Part shown: positions 1 to 12,508 of the stretch, in pieces
Position numbering within the stretch: the stretch's first letter is position 1
How the letters are laid out: the number at the start of each line of letters is the position of its first letter
Assembly: GCA_011800805.1 (NCBI GenBank)
Contig: MPNW01000003.1
Span: 319,045-357,964, forward strand
DNA length: 38,920 bases
Source: Hirudo medicinalis
Lineage: Eukaryota > Annelida > Clitellata > Hirudinida > Hirudinidae
Direction of reading: 5' to 3'
Program-made: the position numbers and the translations under genes
Notes under the pieces: generated by a model
The model's input: only the letters and a program-made list of their open reading frames with translations
What the model was told of the DNA's origin: nothing
Databases searched by the model: none

Positions 1-70
1 GTGGCAGTGATGATGATGATGATGCTGATGATGCTGATGATGCTGATGATGCTGATGATGAGGATGGTGG

Positions 71-126
<56 letters not shown>

Positions 127-297
127 GCGATGTTGATGATGATGATGATGGATGAGTGGTGGTGGTGGTGGTGGTGTGATGATGATGGATGATGATGATG
201 ATGATGACGTATGATGATGATGATGATGATGACGCCACGACGACGGAGATGATTGTGAAGATGATGACGACGACGACGTTGATAATGATGATGCTGT
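1..297. repeat. GAT/ATG triplet microsatellite at the left edge
   Basis: Nearly uninterrupted ATG/GAT triplets with GCT, GGT and GAC variants, continuing to the left edge of the window, so the true length is unknown. The Met-rich open frame here is a by-product of the repeat and is not a gene. Confidence 0.95.
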
Positions 298-355
298 GAA
301 GACGTCTGAAAATGACAGTTATTACGTTCCATAGTGAAACTTAAAGTGGAGGGGT

Positions 356-415
356 GTAAACATTATCATTATCATCACCTCATCCTTCATCACCACCATC
401 ATCACCACCACCAGA
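356..415. repeat. ATC/ACC triplet microsatellite
   Basis: A run of CATTATCATTATCATCACC-like triplets, the same repeat family as the left-edge tract but in the opposite orientation. Confidence 0.8.
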
Positions 416-780
416 GCCACGGAGCTCTTCTTAACACGGGGAGCAAGTGTATAATTCATATTATGTAGGTGACGACTCTTATAATTTGGCGTCCAGACAC
501 ATTTCAACTTGCGTCACATTTATGTCCGTCCAGCTGTCCGTGGAGTGTCGAGGATTCCGCTCGATCGGCAGTCGAACTTTCGAAACGCACAACCTGCACA
601 TCGTTAGCTCACCAGTGACTCACCTCCTCGATTAAATTATACCAACTGTCTCCAGGCTTTGTTTCCACCCATTCCACTCCCCCCCCCCTACCCGGCTGCA
701 GTCCACCCCCTATGAAAGACCATCCTCCATCATCCTCTTGACGTGAATTAACCTCCGCGAGAGTTCAAGAAAGTCGATTG

Positions 781-825
781 GATACAATCAACTCGAATAC
801 AATCAACTCGGATACAATCATCTCA
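781..825. repeat. 15-bp tandem repeat, three copies
   Basis: Three adjacent 15-bp units of the form GATACAATCAACTCG with 1-3 changes each. The period is a multiple of three, so the minus strand reads as a repeated pentapeptide, but nothing else supports coding. Confidence 0.8.
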
Positions 826-1138
826 GAGACTTTCATCATAAGCTCTTCTAAGAATTTACTGTCGACGAAGACATGATCAGAGTTGCTTCTAAAGGCCTGC
901 AATCTCCATCGGTCGGAGACGGTTTTTACGATGACGGAAGCAGCCATTTGTTGGAAAATGAGACGAGTGTGGAGCCTGTGTCAGCGACTATGGATGTAAA
1001 TGTCAGCGGCAAATCGAGCAGAAAGCATGGCCCGATATGATAGCAGTTAGCAGGATGCAAGGCATCAATTGTCAGTCTCTCGTGGGTCCAATAAATCTGA
1101 AACACGTGATTCCTTCCTCTCTTTGTTTCCTGGCTTTC

Positions 1139-1440
1139 AATTATAATCCATTTCTTTCCATTACGTCATTCATTTTGCCCGTCCTGCTGTCCATCATTCG
1201 TCCACAAATCCACACATCCATCCATCCGTCCGTCGGTCCATCAATTAATCCATTTATCCACCCTTCCATCCATCCGCAAACCCACGCTACCGTGTAATTA
1301 TAATTCATTTCTTTCCATTACATCATTCATTCATTCTGTCCGATCTACTACTGTCTTCCGTCCGCACATCGATCCAGTCATCCAGTCATCCGACCATCCA
1401 TCCTTCAATATATCCATCCGTATATATCACTATTAGGTCG
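1139..1440. repeat. Tandem duplication (period about 157 bp) with ATCC minisatellite
   Basis: A block starting AATTATAATCCATTTCTTTC at 1139 recurs at 1296 with few changes. Each copy then runs into degenerate 4-bp CATC/CGTC repeats (about 1200-1275 and 1365-1425). It looks like a two-copy tandem duplication whose tail is a tetranucleotide minisatellite. Confidence 0.75.
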
Positions 1441-2749
1441 GCAGGGCATTTAAGTCATTCATTCTGGCAATCTGTTAGGATCTTCTTAAAATCTTTCCGA
1501 GATCGGCGATGTCGCATCCGCCTCTGAGCAGGAGTTCAAATTGAACTTCCAGCGAGACGAACGACTGCAAATAAAGAATATTTAAGAGAAAGAATTTTTT
1601 CTTCCTCCTAAACGAGTGTAATGCGTAATTATTGTTGCACGGAGGACGCATGGATTTTAATGCTTGCCGAGGACACGGACGCACGTTCCCTCCACTTCCT
1701 GTCCAAGACTTTGAAGGAAGGCGATGGAAGGCTGGAATCAAAATTAATGAAACGTCAGGGCAAATAAAGATAAATATGAAATTTCGTCTGCTCACTGCTA
1801 ACCGCATTTATGTGCTTCTTAATAAAACCTCCTTCCATCTCCTCGGAGTTTCTTTACTTCTGCTTGCGTGTTGTAAAGTTGCAGGGAGGTGTTAGGATAA
1901 ACATGCAACTCCGATCCAACACTCGCTCGGTTTATTGTCTGCATTCTCATCCTTCCTTCCTTCTTTCGTTCATTTGTCATTCCATTCCGTTCCTATCTTC
2001 ACTTGCATTGATAATGTTTTTGGGTTTTTACGATGCTTAAATATTTTTTTTGTTTTTGAGATTTCTAATTTAAATTATTCACATTATTAAAAGTCATAAA
2101 ATAATAATTTTGTAAAATTTAAATGTTTACCTAGATTTTGTTCAACAAATGAATGACAACAAAAAGGATGGAAAATATTTGTTTCAATGCATCCCTCAAT
2201 CAGTTGCATGGCTGCTCGTGTGTAATCAGAGCTTGGAAATTACACGAAATTGTATGAAATTACATGACGGCCTGAGAAATCGAAAGTAAATTCTGAAATT
2301 CCCCGAGGTTGGAAGAAGATAAAATTTTCAGTGGAAGATGCAAACATTGAGATGTCGGCAGATGGCTTGTGATGCAAGAGTTGAGAGAAAATTCGAGCGA
2401 GTGTCAACCTTTGTTACGTCACTGTGCAATCATTTGACGGGATTTTTAAACAACATTTTAAACAACAACATGTCCTCGAAATTCAACTTTATTGTTTCAG
2501 CTCAATTAGAAATTCCAAATGATTTCTTGAAACTCAAATCTTCACGGTTTTACAGCGGTCGTCGACAGTGTCGGATTGGGCACGGTCAGATAAAACTGGT
2601 CACGTGTGTGTTTGCAGTGAAACATTACCTAACTGCAATGAAATGGCACAAAGGCTGTATTGATTTTCCTAAAGGATTTTCTCTCTCATCATATCGACGT
2701 ACAAATGCAAGCCAGCAAGCTGTAGAGCTGTTTTAATCTCCTAGTAATA

Positions 2750-2816
2750 TCATCATTTCATCGCCATTGTTGTCTTCATCTTCATTTTCCTCCTCATCGT
2801 CGTCGTCGTCTTCCTC
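2750..2816. repeat. TCATC/CGT triplet repeat
   Basis: An imperfect pyrimidine-rich triplet run (TCATCATTTCATCG, then TCGTCGTCGTCG), another member of the ATC/GAC microsatellite family of this locus. Confidence 0.8.
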
Positions 2817-4141
2817 TTCGAATTATATAATCTTTTCGTTCGGCATCTTCCTTTTCAGAGGCGGTTCCTGGCTACCAATGAGGAGCGAGAAATTTATGGA
2901 TTGAGCAAATATTAATATTCGCTCCGCCCACCAATTCATAACATCCAGTTATTAATTTCATATTTTCGAACTCGAGTCTCATTGGATGGCCGGTGCCGCT
3001 GCAATATGAATAAATTAACATATTAAAGCAGGTGTTTTCCAGGACCAATCTTTGGAAGCACTTTGATGTAATTAAAAATTTAAAAAACTGCATTTAGAAA
3101 TGTTTGTAAATCTAAATGTTTTAATGAGCTCTGAAATTTCTTTTCAAAGTCTTTTTCGAGACATGAGATGTTAATCAGCGAGGGATTTGTTTATTTGAAT
3201 CTTCAACGTTTGAATTATGAATAAATAAATAAATGGTCGTCAATTTTTTTACAAAATTTTGAAAATAAAAATGAAATCTCCACCTTAAGAATAAGTTGCT
3301 GTGAAATAACTCTAAAGAAAATATTTCGCCGTCATTCTTTTACTTTCAATTCGTTCGATGGCTTTCAAATGTAATTATCTGTCGAATAATAATTTAATAT
3401 TAACAGAGGATGAGTGGGGAGTTGCAGAAGATGGGTGGGGAATAAAAGAGCTTAACTTTATTGCTGACCGTCATGCTCAGGGATCAACAGAGAGCGACAT
3501 GGATGCATGAATGAATACTCGGAGGCATACATTAATAAGTAGCTCATGTCTCCCTATTAACAACCTATAATGCCCGGATGCTGGTCGGATTACAGATGGA
3601 ATGTGTTTATGGTTGAGCCAATCGCCTTCTTCATTGGAGGAACAAGCGCCCGCGCCCAATTTATTCCCGGAATCGAGGCAAACACGCGCGCATCCTCCCG
3701 ACACACGTAGAGACATTCTCGCATGCCCGGTCGGCAATAAATAAATCCGGAATGGAAATAACCCCAGCGCAACGTGGAGCTTTGAAGAATGCACGTCTGC
3801 TAGGCTCCGATATAAAAACTGACCCTCCATATTGATATTTCAACCCTCGGCTCGTCGGTCGACGGGAAGGGGTTCGGCCCTTTGAAGGAGAGTTTTCATT
3901 GGTCGGGAATGTCGTACGTGTCGCATTCGAGATAAGAGCGCAAAACGGAAGGCACTTCACGAGTGCGGCATATTGCAAAACGGAAAAAAAATTCTGCAAC
4001 AGTTGGGGCAAGGATTAAACAAATGAATGCGGCTTAATAGAACAAGTGGACTCCAGCTGTATGCCTGGATTTCATTCCTCCTTCCTTTTTTCCATCCCGC
4101 TTCATCATCCCTCTGAGACGTCCTCCACTCACTCATCGTGT

Positions 4142-4215
4142 CATCATTTAGAAGCAGTCGTCGTCGTCATCATCGTTATCACCATCATCATCGTCATCGT
4201 CGACGTCGTCATATT
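4142..4215. repeat. GTC/ATC triplet repeat
   Basis: An imperfect run of GTCGTCGTCATCATCG-like triplets. The short plus-strand open frame ending here (4046-4228) is repeat-derived. Confidence 0.85.
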
Positions 4216-7200
4216 CAAGGACTCGTAAGCATATGGACATATGTTTGAGTTTGTCAACACAATTTTCGAAAGAAAGAACGCTTGAATAATTAAAAGTTGA
4301 AAAATTATTGTCTTCAATTTAAAACTTCAATTGGTTCGAGAATATTTTAGCGAAGGAATGGAAAAGTTTTGAAAAATTAAACGCCATGTTTGAACACTCC
4401 AACCGACGAATGTGTCTGTTGACCGTTTTTAAAAGCATTTCGTTTTAAATCAAAATTTACTGCTTCAAAGAAATGGTATTGGAATGGTTATATTTTATTG
4501 TAATGACCACTACGACTTATTAATCGCATTGTAATGCGGTTGCATAAATATGAAAAGGAACGAATTAATATTGATCAGAATAGACGAGCACGGTTGATTG
4601 ACAAACAAAACAAAGACATTCGACCGAGCAGCGAGGACAGTGTGGCTGATTAAGTCTAATCCGAAGTTTAAAGATAATCCTCTCTTTTGATCAATTCGTC
4701 AATTTAACACAGAGGGGGCGAGATGGCGTCGTCCGAGGAGGCAAGTGCACACATCGAAGACAACTTGAGATGAGGGACCTGCTCAATGACGCTTCAAATC
4801 AAATTGAAGGCCCGACAATCAACTCAAGAAATTCTTATCAAACGTCAGATCTTGTTTAACCCGTCGTGATATTGAGACCTCGATGCACTTTTAACCGAGC
4901 ACGCGAGCACCGGATATGAGCTCGGGGTGAGATAATCGTAGATTGAATTAAGAAAGAGTGAGCTCCACTCTCATATGCAAAATTCTTCCGGGAAGATGCA
5001 ACACCCTTCCATTTCATCTTTGAGCCATCCACCGGAACAATTATTCAGCGGGTCAAAGGTCAAATTGTCGGACACGACCCGGTCAGTCATCTTGAAAAAT
5101 GAGGAGTCCAGTGAGAAGGTTAGTTATTCCCAACTAATGAAAGTAGCGAGTACCGGTGTTTTGTGTGTTTAGGAGCTGACAATTAAATCAGAGAACATAG
5201 CAAACACGAGCGACTTTTACCGCTTCAAAGTCGAAGCCACGAACGCATGCCAAACATCTTTGATTGATTGGAGAATATCAGGAACGAAAAGAAATAAAAG
5301 ACTTTCCGCAAAGTATAAATTCTCGAGGAATAAATGACGGAGTGGATGCACGCACAATCAATTTGCCACAACATCGCATCTTTCTCGAACTCACGCCTCC
5401 GTAATGCAATTACCAGCAACCTGCGATCCTTTGCATTTGCTCGCTCGAAATTTGATAGTTCCGTCCATGTCGTCATACTCTGAGGTGGCTCTTGATTCCA
5501 CTGCACGATCGCACAGCAACATCACCGCCGTTGTTAAACGTCAGGAAAAGATGGAAGGAACGATGAAGAAAAGGGACAAGTGGATGGGAGGATCTTAAGT
5601 CAGCGTCATTGACACGTCAGAGTTGACGATGCTAATTTTGAGTGGCTAGGTTAAAGATTGTTGCCATAGAGACGATCGGGAACAAAACATTTGTTGCCAT
5701 GGAGAAATGCCCGTCTGGACGCTGAGCTGGGAGCAGATTAAAAGTGAAATCATATAAATTGAAAAATTAACAAAACATCGCCTCCCCTTAGAAACGGGAT
5801 TTTTCGAGGGCCATGCAATCAAATTTGATCCTGACAAATGACTGTGGCCACCTCCGACATTGACCTTTCGACCTTCACACGTGACCCGTGAGATAAGCAC
5901 CATGACCCCGACATGGGCGCATAAATTGATTGTCTGATATTTGATTGTCATGATGCACTCTGTTGTATTTTTTCATCTAATGAAAAAAATTTTTTTTCTA
6001 ATTATCCACGAAAGGAAATCTTTTGTTCTTCAAGTTATCAGCAAGCATGCAACCTGGTGTTGATTCATGGTCACGCACCAGCTGCATGTGGTGCTGGTGG
6101 GAGCCATTACACTGGAATGTATTTTCAATTTCTTCTCCGCCTGAACAGTCAGCGTATTTATCATCTGCCTTCCTCCGCGGTCTCAGGACGGCTATTAATA
6201 AATCCTTGGCAGATCACGTGACTACCGGAGCTCAAAAATAAAATCTTCAAAATTCTCCGCCATGCTCGGTGCGCATAATTTTTCTCCGTTTTATGGCTTC
6301 AGAATGAATTCGGGACTTCAAGGATAATGAAAGTTTCCTGAAGAAGTCCATTGAATAGACCAGACAAAGTCACCAGTGGTAACCAATTATGGACTGACCA
6401 ATCAACATGTGACACGCGGACTTCTTTGGAGCAGAAATCATAAATCGTGCCCGGTTATATTGAAAATTCCCTTACGCTCGATGGCACATTGGACGACATT
6501 GCTGCTTGAAATGAAGCGAACTCTATTTATTAATGACCTTTTTTCATGAGGATTCAGTCGACCAAATTTTCAGAAAAATTGTGAAGATGAGTGTGAGATT
6601 AATTCAGAGTCATTAAAAACTTTGAACAATAAAAAGTAATTTTCAGCGCAACCATAAATTGTAGACGTAAAATCATGCATGAAAATTGATATATTTGGCT
6701 TTTACGAGACTCATTGAAGATAAAGTATATATTTACCAATTCAGATCATTTATGAAGGGGTCATCTATAAATGACTTCACGCATTTAGAGGGAGAGGGGG
6801 TTCAAACATATATGAGCATACATGATATGATGGGGAGATAAAAAAAAAGTGACATCACATCAATTGAAGAATTTCGAAACAAAAAATTAACCAGGAGAAA
6901 ACTTTTATATCACTAGTTATCAATCTACGTAACATAAAATAACTTTTGACAATTGTATATATCCCTAAAAAAAGAGCCATTTTACGTAACGCCATTTTTG
7001 TTATTATCTAAATGTGTATAGCTTCGATTAATGCGATTTTTCCAATGGCCGTAAGCCCCAACAATAGCAGACGAAATACATTAGTGGAAAAAATGTTAAA
7101 AAACACTCTCGACTAAGACTTTCTTTGAAATATTTGTTGAAACATTAAGTTTTGAAAGTTAATCGAGTTAATCAAAATCGAGACTTTGTTTAAACATTTG

Positions 7201-7689
7201 TGAAAAGCTAACTTCGCAGCGAGCTTGAAAGCATAATTTGTTTTATTTTATCATTTAAAAATACTTATTAACAGCTTTTCCTCTGATTGAAAGGTTGAAG
7301 TGGAATAAAATAAAAAGAATGCTGCTAAGCTTAAATTTTAAGCCCTTATTTGCGCTCTGACGCAACATTAAGTTTATTAATTAATATACTTTTATTAAAT
7401 CGTATGTAAAATACTGGCAGAGTCGTTGTTACAATCCAAACATTTGAAACGTTAATCTAATTCAGCATTTAAAATCAGCTTAATCCATGATGCTCAAGTT
7501 CCGTATGTAAGTAAAATCTAAAAATTTAAAAATAATGAAAATAATATTTAAAAAACGTTAAACAATCTACAAAATAAAAAAAATTATTTTTTGACCTTGA
7601 AAAACCAATTTCCGCAATTTGTAGTCGATTAGCTGTTTAGAAACACCAAAACAAGCTAAAATTCGGCGATCGTGTTTAATAGGGCGAAA

Positions 7690-8760
7690 ATGTCGAAGCT
7701 TGCGAAAGCGGGGAGGACTGTGGCCACAAAAGCCATGAAAAATGTAGTGGATCAAAAAATTCATCCGCCATTTTTATCTACAATTATTCCTGCAGGTCTA
7801 GCGTCGCCAGCTCCTCCGTTGGGAGCTCAGTTAGGACAGGTATTTGCTCATTTAGGTCACTCTTGCATATAACTTATTTCACTTGTGAACAGAACAGGAT
7901 TTAATGTGAATATTAATCTAATGCATCCCTTTTCCGATGAATTATACTTACATTGAGACGTTTTCAAACTAATGTTGTATCATTTGTAGAGAAACATCAA
8001 AATTGCAAATTTTTGTAAAGATTTTAATGAAAGAACAAAAGACATAAAAGAGGGCACTCCATTGCCTACAAGGATAAAAATAAATGTGAGTTTTGAGACA
8101 TCGATATGCAATCATTTGTATTTAAAAAGATCTGTTTTATAAGCTAAAAATGTGAAAAGTCACATAATGATCACAGAGATTATCAAATCTTGATAGTATA
8201 TTTGTAATAATTTAATGCTCCAGGGATATTATGAAGGATTTGTAGCATGATCTACTTAATAATTATCTAATTCAAAATAAAGGTTTAATTTCTTTGTCAA
8301 ACAGCCAGACAAATCTTATGAATTGGTCATCCACAAACCTCCAGTTACTTACTTTCTAAAATTGGCTGCTGGAATTGATAGAGGGGCAATGAAGACAGGT
8401 TGTATTTGTTAATGGTTCATAATACTTCTTGGAAACAAAATAACTCACTAGATGTGGATTTGACTTACTGATGTTCTTCCAAATGCTTTAGGAAATGAGG
8501 TTGCTGGACGTGTGACACTGAAACACATATATGAAATTGCTGTCATAAAATCTGAAGATCCTTGTTGGAAACATTTTCCACTGGAAAGAGTTTGCATGTC
8601 TATCATATCAACAGCTCACTCTTGTGGTATAGAAATTGTGAAAGATTTAGACAGCAAAGAGTATGCAGCATTTCTGGAAGAAAGGAAGGCAATTGTTGAG
8701 GCACAGAAACAAGAGCTTCAAGACATCAAGGCAGCCAGACTTTTGAGGGTTATGGCTTGA
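7690..8760 (+). CDS. MRPL11: Mitochondrial large-subunit ribosomal protein uL11m (MRPL11)
   Basis: Component of the mitochondrial 39S subunit; uL11 proteins bind the GTPase-associated region of the large rRNA near the L7/L12 stalk. Four exons join in phase: 7690-7839, 7990-8085, 8305-8398, 8492-8760 (609 nt, 202 aa). All introns are GT-AG and 94-219 nt. The first ATG (7690) gives MSKLAKAGR; a GTG six codons upstream is not needed. The N-terminal L11 domain shows the Pro-rich segment [19 protein letters not shown] (about residues 32-50). The C-terminal domain carries [13 protein letters not shown] and [20 protein letters not shown] Lys/Glu/Ala-rich helical tail ends at TGA 8758-8760. Length and architecture match animal MRPL11. 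The next gene on the same strand starts about 1.2 kb downstream. Confidence 0.95.
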
Positions 8761-8789
8761 TTGATCAAAAGATATTTTTAAAGGCTATT

Positions 8790-8795
8790 AATAAA
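8790..8795 (+). terminator. Poly(A) signal of MRPL11
   Basis: AATAAA lies 30 nt after the MRPL11 stop codon, so a very short 3' UTR is expected. Confidence 0.7.
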
Positions 8796-9857
8796 ATTCT
8801 ATCCAAGCACTGATGAGTTCTTCTAGCATGCTAACTCATATTTTGCAGGCATCCACATATGTCTTTATTGCTACTGCTTTGGTTGAAAATCCAGAATTTA
8901 ATACTTGGGATCCTAGCGGTGGTTGCTTCAAGAATGCATTGTGGGGCTTAATAAACCTCTTCCTTAATATTAATGTTCTCAGCAATTTCTTTAAATTTGC
9001 CCAGCAAAGCACTAGTATGAGTGGTATGATCTTTTTTCAAAAAAGCTGGTTCCAAATACCACGGAAATGTGAGCCTAGGGGACTACAATTTATCCATTTT
9101 TTTTTGTTCGAAAGACGTATGCTAGATAATATGTTATGGAAAAATTAGATATTGAATCTACATGACATACATAAAGAAAACGGTGTCAAATCTTTTGAGA
9201 ATGGAAATATCGCTATCACCAAGATGCATGGCAAAAACTCATAGCATAGTGGCTTGTGGTTTATGTCTTTGGACAGTTTGCAAATGTTTCAAAATAGATC
9301 CGAAATTATACTGCAAATGTTTGGAAAACCATGGCTGGAAAGGTTCTAACGGTTAAGAGATTCTAAATCACTTAATGATACAAGGGATTAAATAAAATTA
9401 ATAACAGCAAGGGCTGGAGAACACAAATCGAAACTTAAAAAAAAGGTGGTTTGTGTGGAGGGTTGAATCCAAACGCATGCGACTCCACCCACAGGCGGAA
9501 GCTTGAAGGCTTATAACCCAATCCAGTTCAATCAATTTAACTAAAGAACTAAATTCACAGTTAAAGAATTAAAATATTTCTTAGTATGTGATCATGACTG
9601 CAAGGTTTTTTTTTTAAAATTTTGTGCTATCGCTTTAATTTTGAATGACTTAGAATAAAACAAATTGACATCACTAATCACTTTTAAATCGTAATTTGTC
9701 AACAGATGCTCGATACGCGAAAGCATTTTATTTACTACTTTATTGTTACGATTCAGTTGCACCGAACTTAGTCGCTTCACCATTGTACTTAGGCGACATT
9801 TGCATAGCCTTAAGCTGTTTTATTCAATTTACTCAAGTTGATTTACTTACTGTTTTC
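8796..9857. other. Intergenic region between MRPL11 and the dsRBD gene
   Basis: About 1 kb holding two plus-strand open frames of 111 codons (8813-9148) and 64 codons (9162-9356). Neither matches a family I recognise. A decayed transposon is possible, but no terminal repeats or catalytic motif were seen. The part before 9860 holds a pyrimidine-rich stretch ending TGTTTTCAG (AG at 9858-9859), a likely acceptor for a 5'-UTR intron of the next gene. Confidence 0.4.
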
Positions 9858-9919
9858 AGCAATTAAAGGGACGATTGTATTTCCTTGAGCATATTTTGTT
9901 GCAATTTTGTACTCATACA

Positions 9920-11800
9920 ATGACAGACAACGATGAGGTATTGAGCTCAATAATGTATCTTTTTAAGCATGACTATTTATTGTAAAGCAAATGATAACTT
10001 TCATGTGCAGAGACTCTGATCCTGCAAGCCATTATATGTTTTCTCAATGTTTACATGAACATTGTGGGAAATCGGAAAGCTTATTATATTTTAATGTTTA
10101 TCAATAATAATCTGTACAGAATGGAGGAAACAAGGCCAAAACCCCAATAAGTTATTTGCAAGAAATTTGTATGAGGAAAGGTGTCACACCCCAATACGAT
10201 CTTGTTGCCAATGAAGGTGCAGTCCACGAACCACTTTTTGTCTTTAAAGTTATTGCTGGAGATGTCATTGGCACTGGGAAAGGTAATAGTTTTATGAATT
10301 TAGAAAATCTAGAGAAGAGATTGTTGATGGATGCACTTATAGACAATTGGCAATTGAACATTAAGTAACCTGTTGATAATAACTGCTAATTATCAAATAA
10401 CGTACAACTTACTGCTCAGAATCCATCACTTCTCCATGATTTTCAAAATCTTTCTTAAATAAAAGGATGCTTGCTTAATTTTTGAATAAGAAAATAATAC
10501 TTTATAATAAAAGTATTGTGGATATTATTTTATAGTTAAAATACTTTTGATAAAGGTCCAAGCAAGAAGAAAGCAAAGCATAATGCAGCCATATCCGCAC
10601 TAAATCAGATGGTTGATTGCTCTAATTTATTTCCTTCTACACAGGCAACAACCATTAAGTTAGTGCTTAGAATCTTAATTCAAGATCATACATTTAGAAT
10701 GAATATTCTGTCTCATCTCACATAGAGGAAACTTTTGTAGTCAAAATTTTTATATTAATAATCTAGAATATTATCTTTTTTATATCCAGTGAATCTCCTT
10801 CAAATACATCTCTCATGATGGATGCTGGAGACAACGCTTCTGGAAATCCTGTTGGAGAACTCCAGGAATTGACGCAAAAGAGGATGTGGCCTCCTCCAAT
10901 TTACGATCACACCAGCGAGCAAGGTCCACCACACGATCGAGATTTTGTGTGCACAGTCAATCTTTTCAGTCACAAAGAACAAGGTGAAACAAATTAGTGC
11001 CATTCAGAAAATTTGCAGCATTTGTTGATCAATAGTTCCTTGTTTCTCTAAGCAGACATATTACAATTTGCAATTTTTAGCAATTGGCAAGTCCAAGAAA
11101 CTAGCCAAGAGGAATGCAGCAATAGTCATGCTGCAAAAAATTAAGCTAGGTCTTATAATACCAGTTGACAGGACTCCAAAAATTGACTTGTCCATTGATT
11201 CTGCAGCAAAGGTGGTCATTGCACTCGAGTGTTAAATTATAAACTAATTTAACATGATGTCAACCAAGTGAACCTTTTAATATAAATGCTACCAGACTCA
11301 AACAAAACCAAACATGGACAATAAGGAAAACTTCCAATCAGGCCCCTTCAAAAACTCGTCATCAGTCAAAGATCCCGTTGAGAAGAAGAAGAGTTCTATG
11401 TTTCTAAAGAGCAAGAATGCAAGGCATGGGAAGTTTTTAGATGGGCTCAAAAGCATGGATTTCAACACAACTAAAATCATAAAGAATGGAGAATTCTCCA
11501 ACATAACATTGCTTCAGGACCTAGCAAAAGAACAAAATTTCAAAGTTGATTTCCATGTTACACAATCTAAAGAAGGTTTGTTTGCCAAACATTCCAAATT
11601 ATTCCATACCTAATTATTCAATTAATGCCACTCCATAATTAATCAATGCATTGTTTGCTCTAGGTGTTCACAGGTGTACAGTGGAGGTAGCAACAGTACC
11701 TCCCTGTGTCATGTGTGGAAAGGGCATAAATCCTGATTTTGCAAAAGAAGATGCTGCCAGAAATGTGCTACGCATACTCAAAATATTAACAATGAACTAA
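9920..11800 (+). CDS. Three-dsRBD protein of the TRBP/PACT/Loquacious family
   Basis: Likely cofactor of Dicer and the RISC-loading machinery, as known for TARBP2, PRKRA and Loquacious. Seven exons join in phase: 9920-9937, 10120-10282, 10556-10658, 10790-10983, 11081-11211, 11296-11575, 11664-11800 (1026 nt, 341 aa). dsRBD1 (about residues 14-80) starts TPISYLQEICMRKG and has the RNA-binding helix GPSKKKAKHNAA. dsRBD2 (about 114-180) starts NPVGELQELTQKR, has the GPPHDRDFVC loop and GKSKKLAKRNAA. A Lys/Ser-rich linker (about 205-265) follows. dsRBD3 (about 270-338) runs from NITLLQDLAKEQ to DAARNVLRILK and lacks the KKxAK signature, as in the type-B third dsRBD that mediates Dicer binding and dimerisation. 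The ATG exon carries only six codons (MTDNDE). Assignment to TARBP2 or PRKRA is not meaningful if the lineage has a single copy. Confidence 0.93.
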
Positions 11801-12508
11801 AGCAACATATTAGACCTATATTTCATTGATTACCTCCTTCCATCCCAGAAATATAGAAGTATGTCCTTAAAGAGACAGCAAAAAGTTACCCCTGGGTCAA
11901 TTTATAATTGATAAAATTGCTTTTGTGAGAAGTAAAATCGTCAATGCAACATTGTTTGCTATGAATGTTCATTTCATCTTGAAATTAGATACAACATTAA
12001 GCCCTATAAGATGCCACAACATAAAAATGAATGTCATGACATTCATTACTTAAGAAATATTAACAAATCTCAAAGATGAAGCAGAAATATATGGAAAATC
12101 TCTCATTGATATGAAATAGTTAAATTATGAAAGTTAAGCCAATTAGAATATGGCATGGAATGAGATGGATGTGGAGCTAGTGCCTCAGACAGCTAGCAGA
12201 TGCTACTAATGCAGATAGCAAGCAACACCAAACATCTTTTACGTAGCTACAAAGCTAATTTTGCAACTGCTGTAATAGACAAATGACTTAACAATTCAAT
12301 TCAGAAGATGTTGATTTTAAACACTTAGGAAGACGATGCAAAACATACTTGACACATTTAGACCTACACAACACTGTAAAACTATAATAACGACTTATTG
12401 ACTCATACCACAACTGTCGACTCCAAACATCTCCCTATTAAACCTTAAAGCTACTAAAGTGCTGAGATGTGAGCGTTTGTGGATTGCGAAGCACTTCTAA
12501 GGAGGACG
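11801..12508. other. Convergent intergenic region (dsRBD gene / 14-3-3)
   Basis: The 3' ends of the dsRBD gene (+) and the 14-3-3 gene (-) face each other across about 700 nt of AT-rich sequence with no open frame of note. I saw no clear AATAAA for either gene, so the positions of the 3' ends are unknown. Confidence 0.6.

Larger units (their letters stand above)
298..7560. other. Gene-poor 7.3-kb flank, no gene recognised
   Basis: Both strands were read for exons with family similarity and none was recognised. The open frames (longest 132 codons at 2338-2736 on the plus strand; about 117 codons at 3477-4011 on the minus strand) match no domain I know and have no linked splice sites in a consistent phase. 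The DNA is a mix of AT-rich stretches with repeated TAATTA/TTAAT-type words and moderately GC-richer single-copy blocks. It could be an intron, or the regulatory flank of a gene outside the window; the sequence alone does not decide. Confidence 0.5.

Noticed and set aside
1..192. Met-rich open frame at the left edge
   Set aside because: Direct translation of a GAT/ATG microsatellite, with no other coding signal.
2338..2736. 132-codon plus-strand frame
   Set aside because: No domain, no supporting splice sites, and composition like the surrounding non-coding DNA.
3477..4011. Overlapping minus-strand frames of 116-117 codons
   Set aside because: Two different phases over the same bases, with no recognised motif; chance frames in a GC-richer patch.
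5646..5951. 101-codon minus-strand frame
   Set aside because: No similarity recognised and no consistent exon partners.
8813..9356. Two plus-strand frames between MRPL11 and the dsRBD gene, considered as an extra gene or a transposon relic
   Set aside because: No catalytic motif, terminal repeat or phase-consistent splice link was found; kept only as an intergenic note.
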